Positions 1 through 11,600 of a stretch of DNA of 64,000 nt are shown here, piece after piece. Position 1 is the stretch's first letter; each line of letters starts with the position of its first letter. The notes beneath the pieces are model-generated. The model searched no databases, had not been told where the DNA came from, and worked only from the letters and a program-made list of their open reading frames with translations. Source of the DNA: Phyllostachys edulis (lineage: Eukaryota; Streptophyta; Magnoliopsida; Poales; Poaceae). The stretch covers positions 54,094,279 through 54,158,278 of the forward strand of contig CM070548.1 of the NCBI GenBank assembly GCA_036346405.1, read 5' to 3'. Made by a program: the position numbers and the translations under genes.

Positions 1-649
1 AAACTTGCATATCTTTCTCTCCATATATCAAAATCCATTCCACACCAGTTTTGTTTGCTTTCTTACTCCTAGACCCATCTGTCTGTCAAATTTCATCGTG
101 TTTGGGTTAGCCATTTTAAATCTGCACTTGTCGCAATTTGTACTAGCTGTTGTTATCTATTTAGGACCTACCCTCACTTGTGAATTTCATATCGTTCTCT
201 GTCGCGAGTCATATTGATGCAAAAAGAAGTGATAAAAAAATTGCTGGGAATTTTAGAGGGGTATATCAACCACTATTGCATATTGAATAATTGTTCTCCC
301 TGCTATGTCTTGTTTCATTGTGCCTATACACATCCTAGAGATCACTAACTAAGACTAGTACTTGTGCGAACTATTTTTCAATTTTGCAATTTCTGGGATT
401 TCAGTTTGATTTCCTTGCTACAAAATTGTATTCCCTACCTAGAACTCCACAAATTGGCCACTGATCAACGTGTTCTAGCACTTTGCAATCGCTCTACTAA
501 CTTCCATATGAAAGTTATCATGAACCAGCAAACACGCGAGCAATCTTCAAGAAGGGTAAGAGCATCGGTTGGTAAGATTTGTGAAGCTGAGGGTTCCATA
601 GATAAATAGTAGCTTGGTAGGATTTTTTTCACTCTTGTCTTCACTAACA
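1..649 (+). other. Leader region before gypsy copy A
   Basis: AT-rich sequence directly upstream of the first gag ATG. Its position suggests the end of a 5' LTR plus untranslated leader, but I could not identify a TG...CA border, a TATA box or a convincing tRNA primer site, and the window start cuts it. No gene is seen; the short open frames here show no domain. Confidence 0.35.
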
Positions 650-1830
650 ATGGCAGGGTCGGGAGGATCTCGTGATGGTTCATATCATGGTGGTAATGAT
701 GGTGAGGCCATGGATAAGCCTCCGGTAGTGCCATTTTCCCCTCGTTCTCAAGCCTTGATGGATGCATTCATAGGTACATTTGAGCAGATGCTATCCGATC
801 AAGTACTCGTTCGTATGGATGGTTTGGAGAATTGTATTGGCAGCATTGAAGCATGCCTTGAGCAAGTTCAGCACACTTCTCCACGACAACACCCACCACC
901 TCGAGGGCCTCGAGGTCGTATTGGAGCAAACAACAATTTCGCAACTGCTACTCCACACCAAACAAGAGCAAATTTGAATGGTGCATTTCAGCATGCTGCT
1001 GATGAAGATGTAAATGACAATTATGTTGTTGATCATGAAGAAGATGTTGTTTTGGATCGGGATTATCAACGTCTTGCACGTAATCACCAGGGGATGGAAG
1101 GAAATGGAGGACATGCTCCTCGTCATAATGAAGAGACAAGAGATGATTTTTTGGGTAAGATTAAGTTTACTGTTCCTTCCTTTGCCGGTAAAAACAATCC
1201 AGAAGTTTGATCAAGCGAAGACACGACGCACCTCGCACTTGGAAAGAGCTTAAAGTGGTAATGTGTTCCAGATTTGTTCCATCTTACTTTGAACATGATT
1301 TGCTAAACAGATTATAGCGGTTGAGGCAAGGAAGTAATTCCATGGAGGATTACTACCAAGAGCTGCAAATTAGAATGCTAAGAGCCAATGTGGAGGAGGA
1401 AAACAATGCAAAAATGGCTCGTTTCTTGGGAGGCTTGAACAAGGACATTCATAACATCCTCGACTTTCACTGGTATGATACGTTGGACGAGTTATTTCAT
1501 TATGCATGCAAAGCGGAGCAGCAAGTGCAAGGAGAGAGGAATCGACTCAGACGTGGTAACTCCAGCACCACCGCACCACGAAAATCTTCAACTTCGCAGC
1601 CCAACAAGCCAGGATTCCATTCCAGCCAAAGCATAGCATCATCTAGCCAAGAGCAATCAGCAAACCATCCCACTTCTTCGATACACAAACCTGCTGATTC
1701 AAAGAAGGATGTTGCTGCCTCCGCAAAGAGTTCATCATCAGTTGCTTCTACAAGAAGAACCAGATAGATAGATAGCTTCAAATGCAAGGGAAAGGGGCCC
1801 TACATGCGTGATTGCCCAAATCAATGAGCT
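650..1830 (+). pseudogene. gag of gypsy copy A (broken)
   Basis: Encodes the capsid-like Gag polyprotein that would package element RNA in cytoplasmic particles. The ATG at 650 opens a frame of about 186 codons, rich in Asp/Asn/His, that stops at 1208. Gag similarity resumes around 1214 in another frame, and a further shift precedes the block from 1321 (EDYYQELQIRMLRAN). Relative to copy B a stretch is missing near 1206-1213. The C-terminal zinc knuckle near 1775-1825 has lost ligands: the first Cys is Ser and the His is Pro (SFKCKGKGPYMRDC), followed at once by a stop. Copy B keeps these residues. I infer a dead gene. Confidence 0.8.
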
Positions 1831-2039
1831 CTCATTATCCGGGGCGATGGCGAGTACTCCTCGGCCAGTGAAATAGAAGAGGAAGAATCTGATCACAAGG
1901 AGTTGGGAAAAAAATCTGATCCTCGGCTAGCCTAATTGTTCACCGTGTTCTTAGCTCTCAGATGGAGAAGGCAGAGAAGGGGCAGTGCTACAACCTATTT
2001 TAGTCCAAGTTTGTGATCAAAGAGCACTCGTGCAAAGTT

Positions 2040-4572
2040 AAAATTGATGGTGGGAGTTGTAACAACATTGCAAGTTCAGAAATGGTTGAGAAGCTTGGCT
2101 TGACCACACGATCGCACCTGCAGCCATACTACATTTAGTGGTTCAATACTTCTGGCAAGTTGAAGGTAACGGCGATGGTACATGTCCTTTTCTGTTAGCA
2201 CCTATTCTAACTTTGTGGACGGTGATGTGGTGCCAATGCAAGCATGTGCATTACTACTTGGAAGACCATGGCAGTAAGATAAAGATACTACACACTATGG
2301 GTGTTCCAACAAGTACTCTTTTATTCATAAACACAAAAAGGACTCGCTGATTCTAATGTCACCGGAAGAAATTCTGAAAGATGATTTAAATAGGGCTGAG
2401 CATGAGAGAAAATAAAGAGAGATGAGTGACATCCACAAAATGGGAGCGAGTGCCACTAGCCCAAGCTAAGAGAAAAGAAAGAAAAATGTAAAAAGAAAAG
2501 AGAGATAAAACTTAAGGGACAAGTTCTATTAGCTACAAAGACTGACTGCGAGAGTTAGAAACCCATTCCCAAAAGTGCTTTGTGATAGAGTGCAAGGACA
2601 CACTCTTTCTACTGACGCTTTACCCCCTACTTTGCCTGTGTCAGTTGTTTCTTTAATGCAGGAGTTTGCCAATGTGTTTTTCGACAAGATACCCATGAGG
2701 CTGCCACCATTGCGAGGGATAGAGCATCAAATCGACTTGATTCCAGGGGCATATTTGCCTAACTGTCCTCCGTACCACACCAATCCTGAGGAGACGAAAG
2801 AAATTTGGCGCCAAGTGCAGGAGCTTCTTGACAAAGGGTACATGCGCGAAAGCTTAATCTCATGTGTTGTTCCTATTTTACTTGTTCCAAAAAAAGCTGA
2901 ATCATCAAGGATGTACATAAATTGTAGAGCAATCAACAATATTACAGTTAAATATCGTCATCCTGTTCTTAGGTTAGAAGATTTGCTTGATGAATTGACT
3001 GGCTCTACTATCTTTTTGAAAGTTGACTTGAGAAGTGGTTACCACCAAATTAGAATGAAACTAGGTGATGAATGGAAAACTACATTTAAGACTAAGCTTG
3101 GATTATATGACTTGTTGGTTATGCTGTTTCGTCTTACTAATGCACCTAGTACCTTTATGCACTTAATGAATGAAGTGTTGAGAGCTTTTATCGGAAAGTT
3201 TGTGGTGGTTTATTTTGATTACATATTGATTTATAGCAAGTCATTGGAAGAGCATTTAGATCATTTGCACCAAGTTTTTACTGCTTTGAGAAAGGTGCAC
3301 TTGTTCGGTAACCTCGGGAAGTGCACCTTTTGCACGGATTGAGTTATGTTTCTTGGTTTTGCTGTGACCGCGCAGGGAATTGAAGTGGATGAACAGAAGC
3401 TGGGAGCTATTTGATCGTGGACTACACCTACAACAGTCACGCAAGTATGGAATTTCCATGGGCTCGCTGGTTTTTACCACCATTTTGTGAGAAATTTCAG
3501 CACACTTGCCGCTCCGCTGAATGAATTGATGAAGAAGAATGTGCCATTCAAATGGGGAAAAGCTCAAGAAGACGCCTTCAACTTACTAAAAGAGAAGTTA
3601 ACCGATGCACCACTTTTGCAACTTCCTAATTTCGGTAAGGCTTTTGAGATAGAATGCGATGCAACTGGAATTGGAATTGGAGGTGTTCTTATACAAGAAG
3701 ATAAGCATGTTGCTTATTTTAGTGAGAAACTTAGTGGTCCTACTTTGAATTACTCTATATATGACAAGGAATTATGTGCTTTAGTTATAGTATTAGAAAT
3801 ATGGCAACATTATCTCTAGCTTAAAGAATTTATCATACATTTGGACCATGAATCGTTGAAACATATCCGTAGCCAAAGTAAACTGAACCGTAGACATGCT
3901 AAGTTGGTAGAGTTTATTAATTGAAACTTTTCCGTATGTTGTAAAACATAAGAAAGGTAAAGATAATATAGTTGTTGATGCATTGTCTAGACGGTACACA
4001 CTGCTCTCCCAACTTGATTGTAAAATTCTTGGTTTGGAAAGTTTAAAAGAGTTATAAACTACTGATTTGGATTTCAAAGATATTTATGCTAATTGCAAAG
4101 AAGGAAGATGTTGGGAAACATATGTGAAGAATGATGGCTATTGTTTAGAGCTAACAAGCTTTGTGTTCCCGCGAGTTCCGTTCATCTTTTGTTGCTGCAA
4201 GAGGCGCGTGGAGGTGGTTTGATGGGACATTTTGGGATACACAAAACCAAGGACATGCTGGCCACACACTTTTATTGGCCTAAGATGAGGTGCAACGTCG
4301 AGCGCTATGTGGGAAGATGCACTACTTGTCAAATAGCTAAGTCTCGCTTAAACCCACATAGTTTATATACACCTCTTCCTATTCCGAAAGTACCTTGGGG
4401 GGATATTTCTATGGATTTTGTGCTAGGATTACCGAGGACTAAGACGGGGAGGGACAATATATTTGTTGTAGTTGATAGATTTTCTAAGATGGCTCATTTC
4501 CTACATTGTCATAAGAGCGATGATGCTACCCATATTGTTGATTTGTTTTTCAGGGAGATCGGTGACATGTAG
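2040..4572 (+). pseudogene. pol of gypsy copy A (PR-RT-RH-IN)
   Basis: Remnant of the polyprotein that copies and inserts the element. The protease region (about 2040-2560) is scattered over three frames. RT is readable at 2575-3342, with VDLRSGYHQIRMK and the thumb-side segment KCTFCTD, but the catalytic box at 3211-3222 reads YFDY in place of YFDD, losing one metal-binding Asp. RNase H spans 3487-3819 (IECDATGIGIGG, YDKEL) and stops at 3820; later pieces continue in broken frames. Integrase at 4141-4562 has the HHCC finger (CTTCQ) and the first catalytic Asp (MDFVLGLP) but is cut before the second Asp and the Glu. Copy B retains YFDD, so the change is specific to this copy. Confidence 0.85.
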
Positions 4573-7195
4573 TTGAAAATAAAAGCTTCGTTCCAAGCTT
4601 ACCCCCAAAGTGTCCTCCAAAAGTGACTCAAAAACTTCGCATCACGATCTAAAACAATTGTCCTTGGCACTCCATGTAGGCTAACGATCTCCCTGAAAAA
4701 AAAATCAACAATATGGGTAGCATCATCACTCTTACGACAAAGTATGAAATGAGTCATCTTAGAAAATCTATCAACTACAACAAATATAATATCCCTCCCC
4801 TTCTTAGTCCTCGGTAATCCTAGCACAAAATCCATAAAAATATCCTCCTAAGGTACTATCGGAATAGGAAGAGGTGTATATAAACCACGTGGGTTTAAGC
4901 GAGACTTAGCTATTTAACAAGTAGTGCATCTCCCCCACATAGCGCTCGACGTCCCTTCTTATCCTGGGCCAATAAAAATGTGTGGCTAGCACGTCCTCGG
5001 TTTTTTGTATCCCAAAATGTCCCATCAAACCACCTTCATGCGCCTCTTGCAGCTACAAAAGACGAACGGAACTCGCGGGAACACAAAGCTTGTTAGCTCT
5101 AAACAAATAACCATCAGTCAGCACATATGTTTCCCAACATCTTCCTTCTTTGCGATTAGCATAAATATCTTTGAAATCCAAATCAGTACGTATAACTCTT
5201 TTAAACTTTCCAAACCAAGAATTTTACAATCAAGTTGGGACAACAATGTGTACCATCTAGACAATGCATCAACAACTATTTTATCTTTACCTTTCTTATG
5301 TTTTACAACATATGGAAAAGTTTTAATAAACTCTACCTCCTTAGCATGTCTATGGTTCAGTTTACTTTGGCTACGAATATGTTTCAACAATTCATGGTCC
5401 GAATGTATAATAAATTCTTTAGGCCAGAGATAATATTGCCATGTTTCTAATACTCTAACTAAAGCACATAATTCCTTGTCATATGTAGAGTAATTCAAAG
5501 TAGGACCACTAAGTTTCTCACTGAAATAAGCAACAACCATACCTTCTTGCATAAGAACACCTCCGATCTTAATTCCACTTGCATTGCATTCTATCTCAAA
5601 AGCCATACCGAAATCAAGAAGTTGCAAAAGTGGTTCATCGGTTAACTTCTCTTTCATAAAGTTGAAGGCGTCTTCTTGATATTTTCCCCATTTGATTGGC
5701 ACATTCTTCTTTGTCAATTCATTCAGCACAACGGTGAGTGTGCTGAAATTTCTCACAAACCGACGGTAAAAACCAACGAGCCCATGGAAACTCCGCACTT
5801 GCATAACTGTTGTAGGTGTAGGCCACGATCAAATAGCTTCCACATTCTATTCGTTCACTTCAATTCCCTGGGCAGTCACAACAAAACCAAGAAACACAAC
5901 TCGATCCGTACAAAAGATGTACTTCTCGAGGTTACCAAACAAGTGCACCTTTCTCAAAGCAGTAAAAATTTAGCGCAAATGATCTAAATCCTCTTCCAAT
6001 GACTTGCTGTAAATGAATATGTCATCAAAATAAACCACCACAAACTTCTCAATAAAAGCTCTCAACACTTCATTCATTAAGCGCATAAAGGTACTAGGTG
6101 CATTAGTAAGACCAAACGGTATAACCAACCACTCATATAAGTCAAACTTAGTCTTAAATACAGTTTTCCATTCATCAACTATTTTCATTGTAATTTGGTG
6201 GTAACCACTTCGCAAGTCAACTTTCGAAAAGATAGTAGAGTCACTCAATTCATCAAGCATATCATCTAACCTAGGAATAGGATGGCGATATTTAATAGTA
6301 ACATTGTTGACTGCTCTACAATCTATGCACATCCTCTATGATCCATTTTTTTTGGAACAAGTAAAATAGGAACAACATATGGGCTTAAGCTTTTGCGCAC
6401 GTACCCTTTGTCAAGAAGCTCTTGCACTTGGCGCTAAATTTCTTTTGTCTCCTCAGGATTGGTGCGGAACGGAGGACGGTTAGGCAAAGATGCCCCTGGA
6501 ATCAAGTCAATTTGATGCTCTATCCCTCGCAATGGTGGCAGCCTCATGGGTATCTTGTTTGGAAACACATCGGCAAACTCCTGCATTAAAGAAACAATCG
6601 ACACGAGCAAAGTAGAGGGTAAAGCATCAGTAGAAAAGAGTGTGTCCTTGCACACTATCACAAAGCACTTATGGGAATGTGTTTCTAACTCTCGCATTTC
6701 AGTCTTTGTAGCTAATAGAACATGTTCCTTTAAGTTTTATTTGTCTTTTCTTTTTATATTTTCCTTTCTTTTCTCTCAACTTGGGCTGGTGGCTTTCGCT
6801 CCCCGTTTTGTGGATGTCATTCATCTCTCTTTCTTTCCTCTCACGCTTAGCCCTATCTAGATCATCTTTCAAAATTTCTTTTGGTGACATCGGAATTAGC
6901 GAGACCTTTTTATCTTTTTGAATAAAACAATACTTGTTGGAACGCCCATAGTGTGTAGTATCTTTATCGTACTGCCATGGTCTTCCAAGTAGTAATGCAC
7001 ATGCTTGCATTGGCACCACACCACAGTCCACAAAGTCAGAATAGGTACCAACAAAAAAGTGCACACATACCATTGTCATTACCTTCAACTTGCCACAAGA
7101 ATTGAACCACTAAATGTAGTATGGCTACGGGTGCGATCGTGTGGTCAAGCCAAGCTTCTCAACCATTTCTGAACTTGTAATGTTGTTACAACTCC
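4563..7195 (-). pseudogene. pol of gypsy copy B (PR-RT-RH-IN)
   Basis: Protease-side sequence at 7195-6699 contains VPMQACALLLGRPWQYD followed by a Lys/Arg/Glu-rich linker. The pre-RT block is at 6697-6434 (GIEHQIDLIPG, NPEETKEI). RT at 6332-5970 keeps the catalytic YFDD and VDLRSGYHQI. RNase H at 5804-5118 is open for 228 codons with YDKEL, HSDHELL and VDALSR, but the first catalytic Asp is Asn (ECNASG). Integrase at 4835-4563 carries MDFVLGLP and VLDRDAKF, then shifts frame. Stops separate the blocks, so no functional Pol is expected. Confidence 0.85.
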
Positions 7196-8110
7196 TGCCA
7201 TCAATTATAACTTTGCACGAGTGCTCTTTGATCACAAACTTGGACTGAAACAGGCCGTGGCGCTACCCCTTCTCTCCCTTCTCCATCTGAAGCTAAGAAC
7301 ACGGCGAACAAATAGGCTTGTATGACTTGCATCAAATGTTATTTCCAATGAATCAGGCCTAGAAATTTTTTCCAACTCCTCGTGATCAGATTCTTCCTCT
7401 TCTATTTCACTGGCCGAGGAGTACTCGTTATCATCCCGGATAATGAGAGCTCGTTGATTTGGGCAATCACACATGTAGTGCCCCTTTCCCTTGCATTTGA
7501 AGCACTCTATCTCTTTGGTTCTTCCCATAGAAGCAACTCATGACAAACTCTTTGCGGAGGCAGTAACAGTCTTCTTCGAATCAGCAGGTTTGTGTGCCGA
7601 AGAAGTGGGACGATTTGTTGATTGCTCTCGGATGGATGATGATGTGTTGTGGCTGGAACGGAACCCTGGCTTCTTGGGCTACGAACTCGAAGATTTCCAT
7701 GGTGCGGTGGTGCTGGAGTTACCACGACTGAGTCGGTTCCTCTCTCCTTGCACTTACTACTCTACTTTGCATGCATAATGAAATAACTCGTCCAACATAT
7801 CATACCGGTGAAAGTCGAGGATGTTCTGAATCTCCTTGTTCAAGCCTCCCAAGAAACGAGCCATTTTTGCATAGTTTTCCTCCTCCTTTTTTGCTCTTAT
7901 CATGCCAATTTGTAGCTCTTGATAGTAATCCTCCACGGAATTACTTCCTTGCCTCAACTAATGTAATCTGTTTAGCAAATCACATTCAAAGTAAGATGGA
8001 ACAAATCTGGAATGTATTACCACTTTAAGCTCTTCCCAAGTGCGAGGTGCGTCGTGTCTTCGCTTGATCAAACTCCACCAAATAGAGGTCTCCCTAGGCT
8101 CTGCGACAAG
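4563..8110 (-). mobile_element. Degenerate Ty3/gypsy element, copy B
   Basis: A second copy of the same family as copy A, reading leftwards, so the two converge. It starts within gag near 8110, has no gag N-terminus or LTR, and runs through zinc knuckle, protease, RT and RNase H into integrase. It continues about 125 bp further into the integrase core than copy A (LHGVPRTIVLDRDAKF, then a frameshift) before the junction near 4563. Coding frames are interrupted many times. The arms share domain order and most residues, consistent with two insertions of related elements or an inverted duplication. Confidence 0.9.
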
Positions 8111-8179
8111 AGGGAGTACAAAAGGAGATGGCATCCCAGCCAATCCCACGCCAATGTGGGCTGCTGCCTGTGCATGCAT
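7196..8179 (-). pseudogene. gag of gypsy copy B (truncated)
   Basis: The Gag fragment begins near 8110 with the IWWSLIKRRHDAPRTWEEL segment; the open frame extends to 8179 but its first residues do not look like gag. It continues at 7957-7757 (DYYQELQIGMIRAKKEEEN). A low-complexity Ser/Pro/Gln stretch follows, then the zinc knuckle at about 7505-7455, which is intact (CFKCKGKGHYMCDC, CX2CX4HX4C). An acidic tail (SASEIEEEESDHEE) follows. Compared with copy A, the knuckle is preserved and no Gag deletion is seen, but the N-terminal third is absent. Confidence 0.8.
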
Positions 8180-8840
8180 GCAGCTAGAGAGAAAGAATGG
8201 GAAACTTAGTCAATCCATAATTTTTATTCCGTGAGGAATATATGGGATTTTTGTGTGGCATGCAAACCGAGACAGGGAAAGAATATTTACATGCCAACTA
8301 CACCACCAAAACCATGAGAGAAAAGAGGATCAACTTAATTTGCTTCCACGCTGCACCTTCCTATTTTTATGCACCAAAAAAGGAATCAGATGCATGCAAG
8401 GAGACCTGGCGCACAACATGCAAAATAATTAGTATATGTTGGCCTGTGTGCCCCCCCCCCTCACGTTCAGACTTTGATTTTGTTTTAGCTACTGCTATTA
8501 TAAAGGCACTTTATCGCAAAAAAAAAATTGAAGTCTCAATTCAATCATTCACCGTTGAGTGATTTCTTTCGCTGTTGCTCTATTAATTCTCGTTGAATTG
8601 TTCGGGCCATTCTTCGTGAACAGGTCAGTTGTGCTTTGAAACTGTTGATAGCCAATTGAGGAGTGGTTTAGTGATTGCGAGGTTGCTGGTCGCGTTCTTA
8701 GATCGTGGTTAGCCTCCCCTTCGTGAAAGTCACAACTCACTGCCCTAGGGATTTCTCCTACGACAGAAGATCGAGACCAACTTTGTATGCTCCATCTTAA
8801 GTCGAGGGGTGTGCGTAGCAAGGAGGTCATGTATGCTGAC
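8111..8840. other. Unassigned spacer with LTR-like promoter look
   Basis: No gene seen. It includes a run of about twelve C near 8451 and a TATA-like TATAAAGG near 8499 followed by A-rich sequence, which resembles the promoter part of an LTR on the plus strand. I found no paired ends. The right edge is interrupted by the hAT-like element at 8841. Confidence 0.3.
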
Positions 8841-9876
8841 TAGGGGTGCAATTAGAGCGGATACGAATAGATATCGCTCATCCCATATCCTATTCCATTT
8901 TTTTCTCGGAATCGAAGTTAGACATGGACAGTGTCGGATAAGAATACGAATGCTGATAGTCTCAGTCACAAATACAGAGCGAATACATGTAGAACCGAAT
9001 ACGAATTGTTGCGGTCACGAATATATTAGTCAGATATTGCGCAAAAACAAAAATCATATATGTCGCACATATGAAGATCAATCAATCATACTACATGTCA
9101 AAAATGCAACTACATTAGCAATTCAACAAGCAAATTTAACTACATCACACTATCACAGCGGCTAGTTAAAGAAGTAGTAGCAAGTAGCGAGTCATAGTGA
9201 TAGCAATACAAAAGATATCCAAAATGTAACTAGCCAACTACATAACAAAATAGATACAACATATACAAAGCCTACATACCTGTATCAGTAACTTGTTAGG
9301 GATACATTGACTGGTATCAAGTCTGCAACATCCTAATTTTCCAGTTTTTAAAAATATTTTATTTAAAAAAAGGTTTTATAAAAAATCATTATTTTCTATA
9401 ATTTAACAAAGCTTAAATAGAATTTTCATAAATGAAAATGATTTTATATGATTAAATCAAACATCCATTAAATTCAAAAGTATTTTATTTAAGTTCCTTA
9501 TATTCCAAAGTATTTTTATAAATTTTCTAGAATTTTTTGAGTTCGTTTGCTATTTTTCTTGGCTTATTGGAATTTATAGTATTTTTTCTTAAAAAATAAT
9601 TAAATATTGGAAAGCCTCATAGGCCGATTTCTCTCTTTGGCCCACTGGGTCTAGAGTTTACCAAATATCCATAATAGTGTTTACCAGATGCTATCCAATA
9701 AATTATTCAGATAGCTCCGAATCCGACAGATACCTCCTTCCCGAATCCGTTTCCGAATCCGGCAAAAACTATCCTTCTCCGATCCGAAATCCGAGAAAAA
9801 TCTCGGATATCCAGTTTTAGGTTCCGAATAAGATCAGACGGACGGTCGGGAACTATCTGCTCCGTTTGCACCCCTA
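8841..9876. mobile_element. Non-autonomous hAT-like element, ~1.04 kb
   Basis: The left end TAGGGGTGCAA and the right end TTGCACCCCTA are perfect 11-bp terminal inverted repeats, with weaker similarity continuing inward. The flanking octamers ATGCTGAC (8833-8840) and ATGCAAAC (9877-9884) match at 6 of 8 positions, the TSD length used by hAT transposases. Subterminal regions are rich in GAATCCGA/CGGATA-type motifs in opposite orientations. The middle is AT-rich with no transposase frame, so movement would have needed an autonomous relative. Confidence 0.75.
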
Positions 9877-9884
9877 ATGCAAAC

Positions 9885-10262
9885 TTGTGGTTGTGGGACA
9901 GGTAGGAAGGAGGTCACCTGCATGACTTGTTCGGCCCAGGTACACAGCTCAAGAATACAGCCCTTTTAGTGAAAAGCAACACAACACGGCCCAACCCAAG
10001 CCAGGTCAAAGCCCAAAGAACCTTAATGGGTCGAAATTACAGGGGAAACTTGAGGATTAGCCACTACAATCACCTTGATTTAGTATTTGCCACTTTTAAG
10101 TTTTTTCTTAATAATTTGCTACTACTAAGCCTAAAATACTTAAATTTGACCTTGAGCAGAGAGTGGAATGGACAAGAGGGCGATTCGGCATCTGATGGTG
10201 AGGCCTATGATGTGCCGAAAAGGGTGACAGGGAATACTATGATGAAAATGACTTGACTCTAA
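9885..10262. other. Spacer with MITE relic
   Basis: No gene. Around 10045-10100 it holds TTAGCCACT and TTTGCCACTT motifs like the ends of the MITE found at 31106-31263, suggesting a decayed relative. No clear borders. Confidence 0.3.
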
Positions 10263-10535
10263 GGGTATGTACAATGGTATAGATAATTGTTGTCTATACT
10301 ATCTTTCCATGTTATCTATAGACAGCACTAAAAACAACTTCTATAATCGGTTGTCTTTTTACATGTCTCTATAGACAGCTCTTCCATGTACAATGTGTCT
10401 TGTTTCTCGTGTTACAGTCGACTACTGCGTGAGAGATGGCTCAATTATCCATGCTCCCTCTTTCTCTTTCACATCATCTCATGTTCTACGTGTCAAAGTT
10501 TATAGATAGTTAATGTCACACTATTATATATGCTC
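10263..10535. mobile_element. Probable PIF/Harbinger-like MITE
   Basis: The ends GGGTATGTACAATGGT (left) and the reverse complement of the right end, GAGCATATATAATAGT, align with differences that are all transitions. Flanks are TAA (10260-10262) and TGA (10536-10538), a mutated 3-bp TSD of the PIF/Harbinger type. Internal TATAGACAGC motifs are present. Short (273 bp) and non-coding. Confidence 0.5.
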
Positions 10536-11289
10536 TGACGGTCCGCAGGTAATAAGAAGCTAAAAAAATGAGATTTGCTGCTGTGAGCGCATTCCAACAT
10601 TTTTTATTGTTTTTCCCACCGAAATCCAGCACGGAAAGACTGTGTTGCCCCTCCGATCGGTCTACATCTCCTCTTCTTTCCTCGATAGTCTAGCCCTTCA
10701 CCCTCCTCTTCTGTCCAACCAGAAGAAAGATTATCAGCTTCAGTCGCTCGATTGGTCGGTGGGTGCAATAAAAACGAAGACTATGCCCTCCCGAACTTCT
10801 CTTCCAGGACCTCATCGACTTTGCGCTCATGGAGAAGCACCTCGCCCCCAGGATACAAACACTACACGCCGGAGAGGAGAAACCATGATTAGGCCGGGGT
10901 GAACGAGTTTGCCTGCACGATTATGACATACATGAACATAACCAGATCAATCGAATCGATCGATCCGTGTGCATGCATTTTAGTGATGTTGCCAGGCTTA
11001 CAAGGGGATGGATGATCCTCCCGTTGTTTGGTTGGTTATATAGTTGTACATGCAGGGATGGTGCACAAGGTAGGGAAGATGAGGGAGAATTACGTCCTCA
11101 CGGATTGCGATGACCTATGTAGAATTTGCAGCACCATGTAGGAGGTGCAGATCAGAGGCGCAAAGCACCGCAGGGGTTCTGGCAGATGTGTGGCATGGGC
11201 AGAGCAACCTGTTCGATTAAGGGACGCTGCTTCGGCTCGGACGTACGGTGGAAGCTTTCTCACCGTACAGTTCAGATCCATATAACACA
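10536..11289. other. Intergenic, nothing recognised
   Basis: Mixed-composition DNA with only short open frames lacking recognisable domains. A short dyad (CGTACGGTG ... CACCGTACAG) sits near 11240-11273. Confidence 0.3.
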
Positions 11290-11600
11290 AAAAAAAAATG
11301 CAACACCAAGAAATACCAGATGCAATATTTTCTTCTTCTTATTGCAACATATCAAACACTCATATGTAATATTACCTCAAAATCTCATAATCAAACAAAC
11401 AAAACATTCTCAGAATCAACAAAAACACAACTATTCTCAGAATTAAACACACGACACAACTATTCTCAGAATCAAACACACGAGGACGCCAACATATCAA
11501 AAAAAGATGCAACATCTCATAAATTCGTATGCAACATTTTTTTCTCTCGTCTGCAACATTTTTTCCCTCATCTGCAACATTTTTTTTGGGAGGCGAGGTG
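11290..11600. repeat. TGCAACAT / TTCTCAGAAT motif cluster
   Basis: The motif TGCAACAT or close variants recurs about seven times, and ATTCTCAGAAT-like words recur three times with ACACGA spacers. The arrangement is irregular, not a strict tandem array. It probably marks the subterminal part of a transposable element, family not determined. Confidence 0.5.

Larger units (their letters stand above)
650..4572 (+). mobile_element. Degenerate Ty3/gypsy element, copy A
   Basis: Ordered remains of gag, zinc knuckle, protease, reverse transcriptase, RNase H and the N-terminal half of integrase lie in one direction, the order of a Ty3/gypsy element (protease-RT-RNaseH-integrase). The copy stops inside the integrase core just after the FFREI segment at about 4562, where it meets an oppositely oriented copy of the same family. 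The sequence type resembles chromoviruses of the CRM group (inference from gag/integrase style, not searched). No LTR was identified on either side. It is not autonomous: several frames are broken and the RT active site is altered. Confidence 0.9.
1214..8075. repeat. Long inverted repeat formed by gypsy copies A and B
   Basis: Copy A (about 1214-4562) and copy B (about 8075-4690) are reverse-complementary over roughly 3.4 kb, separated by about 125 bp of integrase sequence present only in copy B. The arms have diverged by substitutions and small indels. Read-through transcription could give a long hairpin RNA; that is inference. Arm limits are estimated by matching protein segments, not by alignment. 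Confidence 0.8.

Noticed and set aside
7491..7778. 95-codon plus-strand frame
   Set aside because: Antisense of gag in gypsy copy B; a similar antisense frame occurs over gag of copy A at 1500-1787.
8430..8840. A further solo LTR
   Set aside because: TATA-like box present but no TG...CA border pair or TSD could be found, so only described as a spacer.
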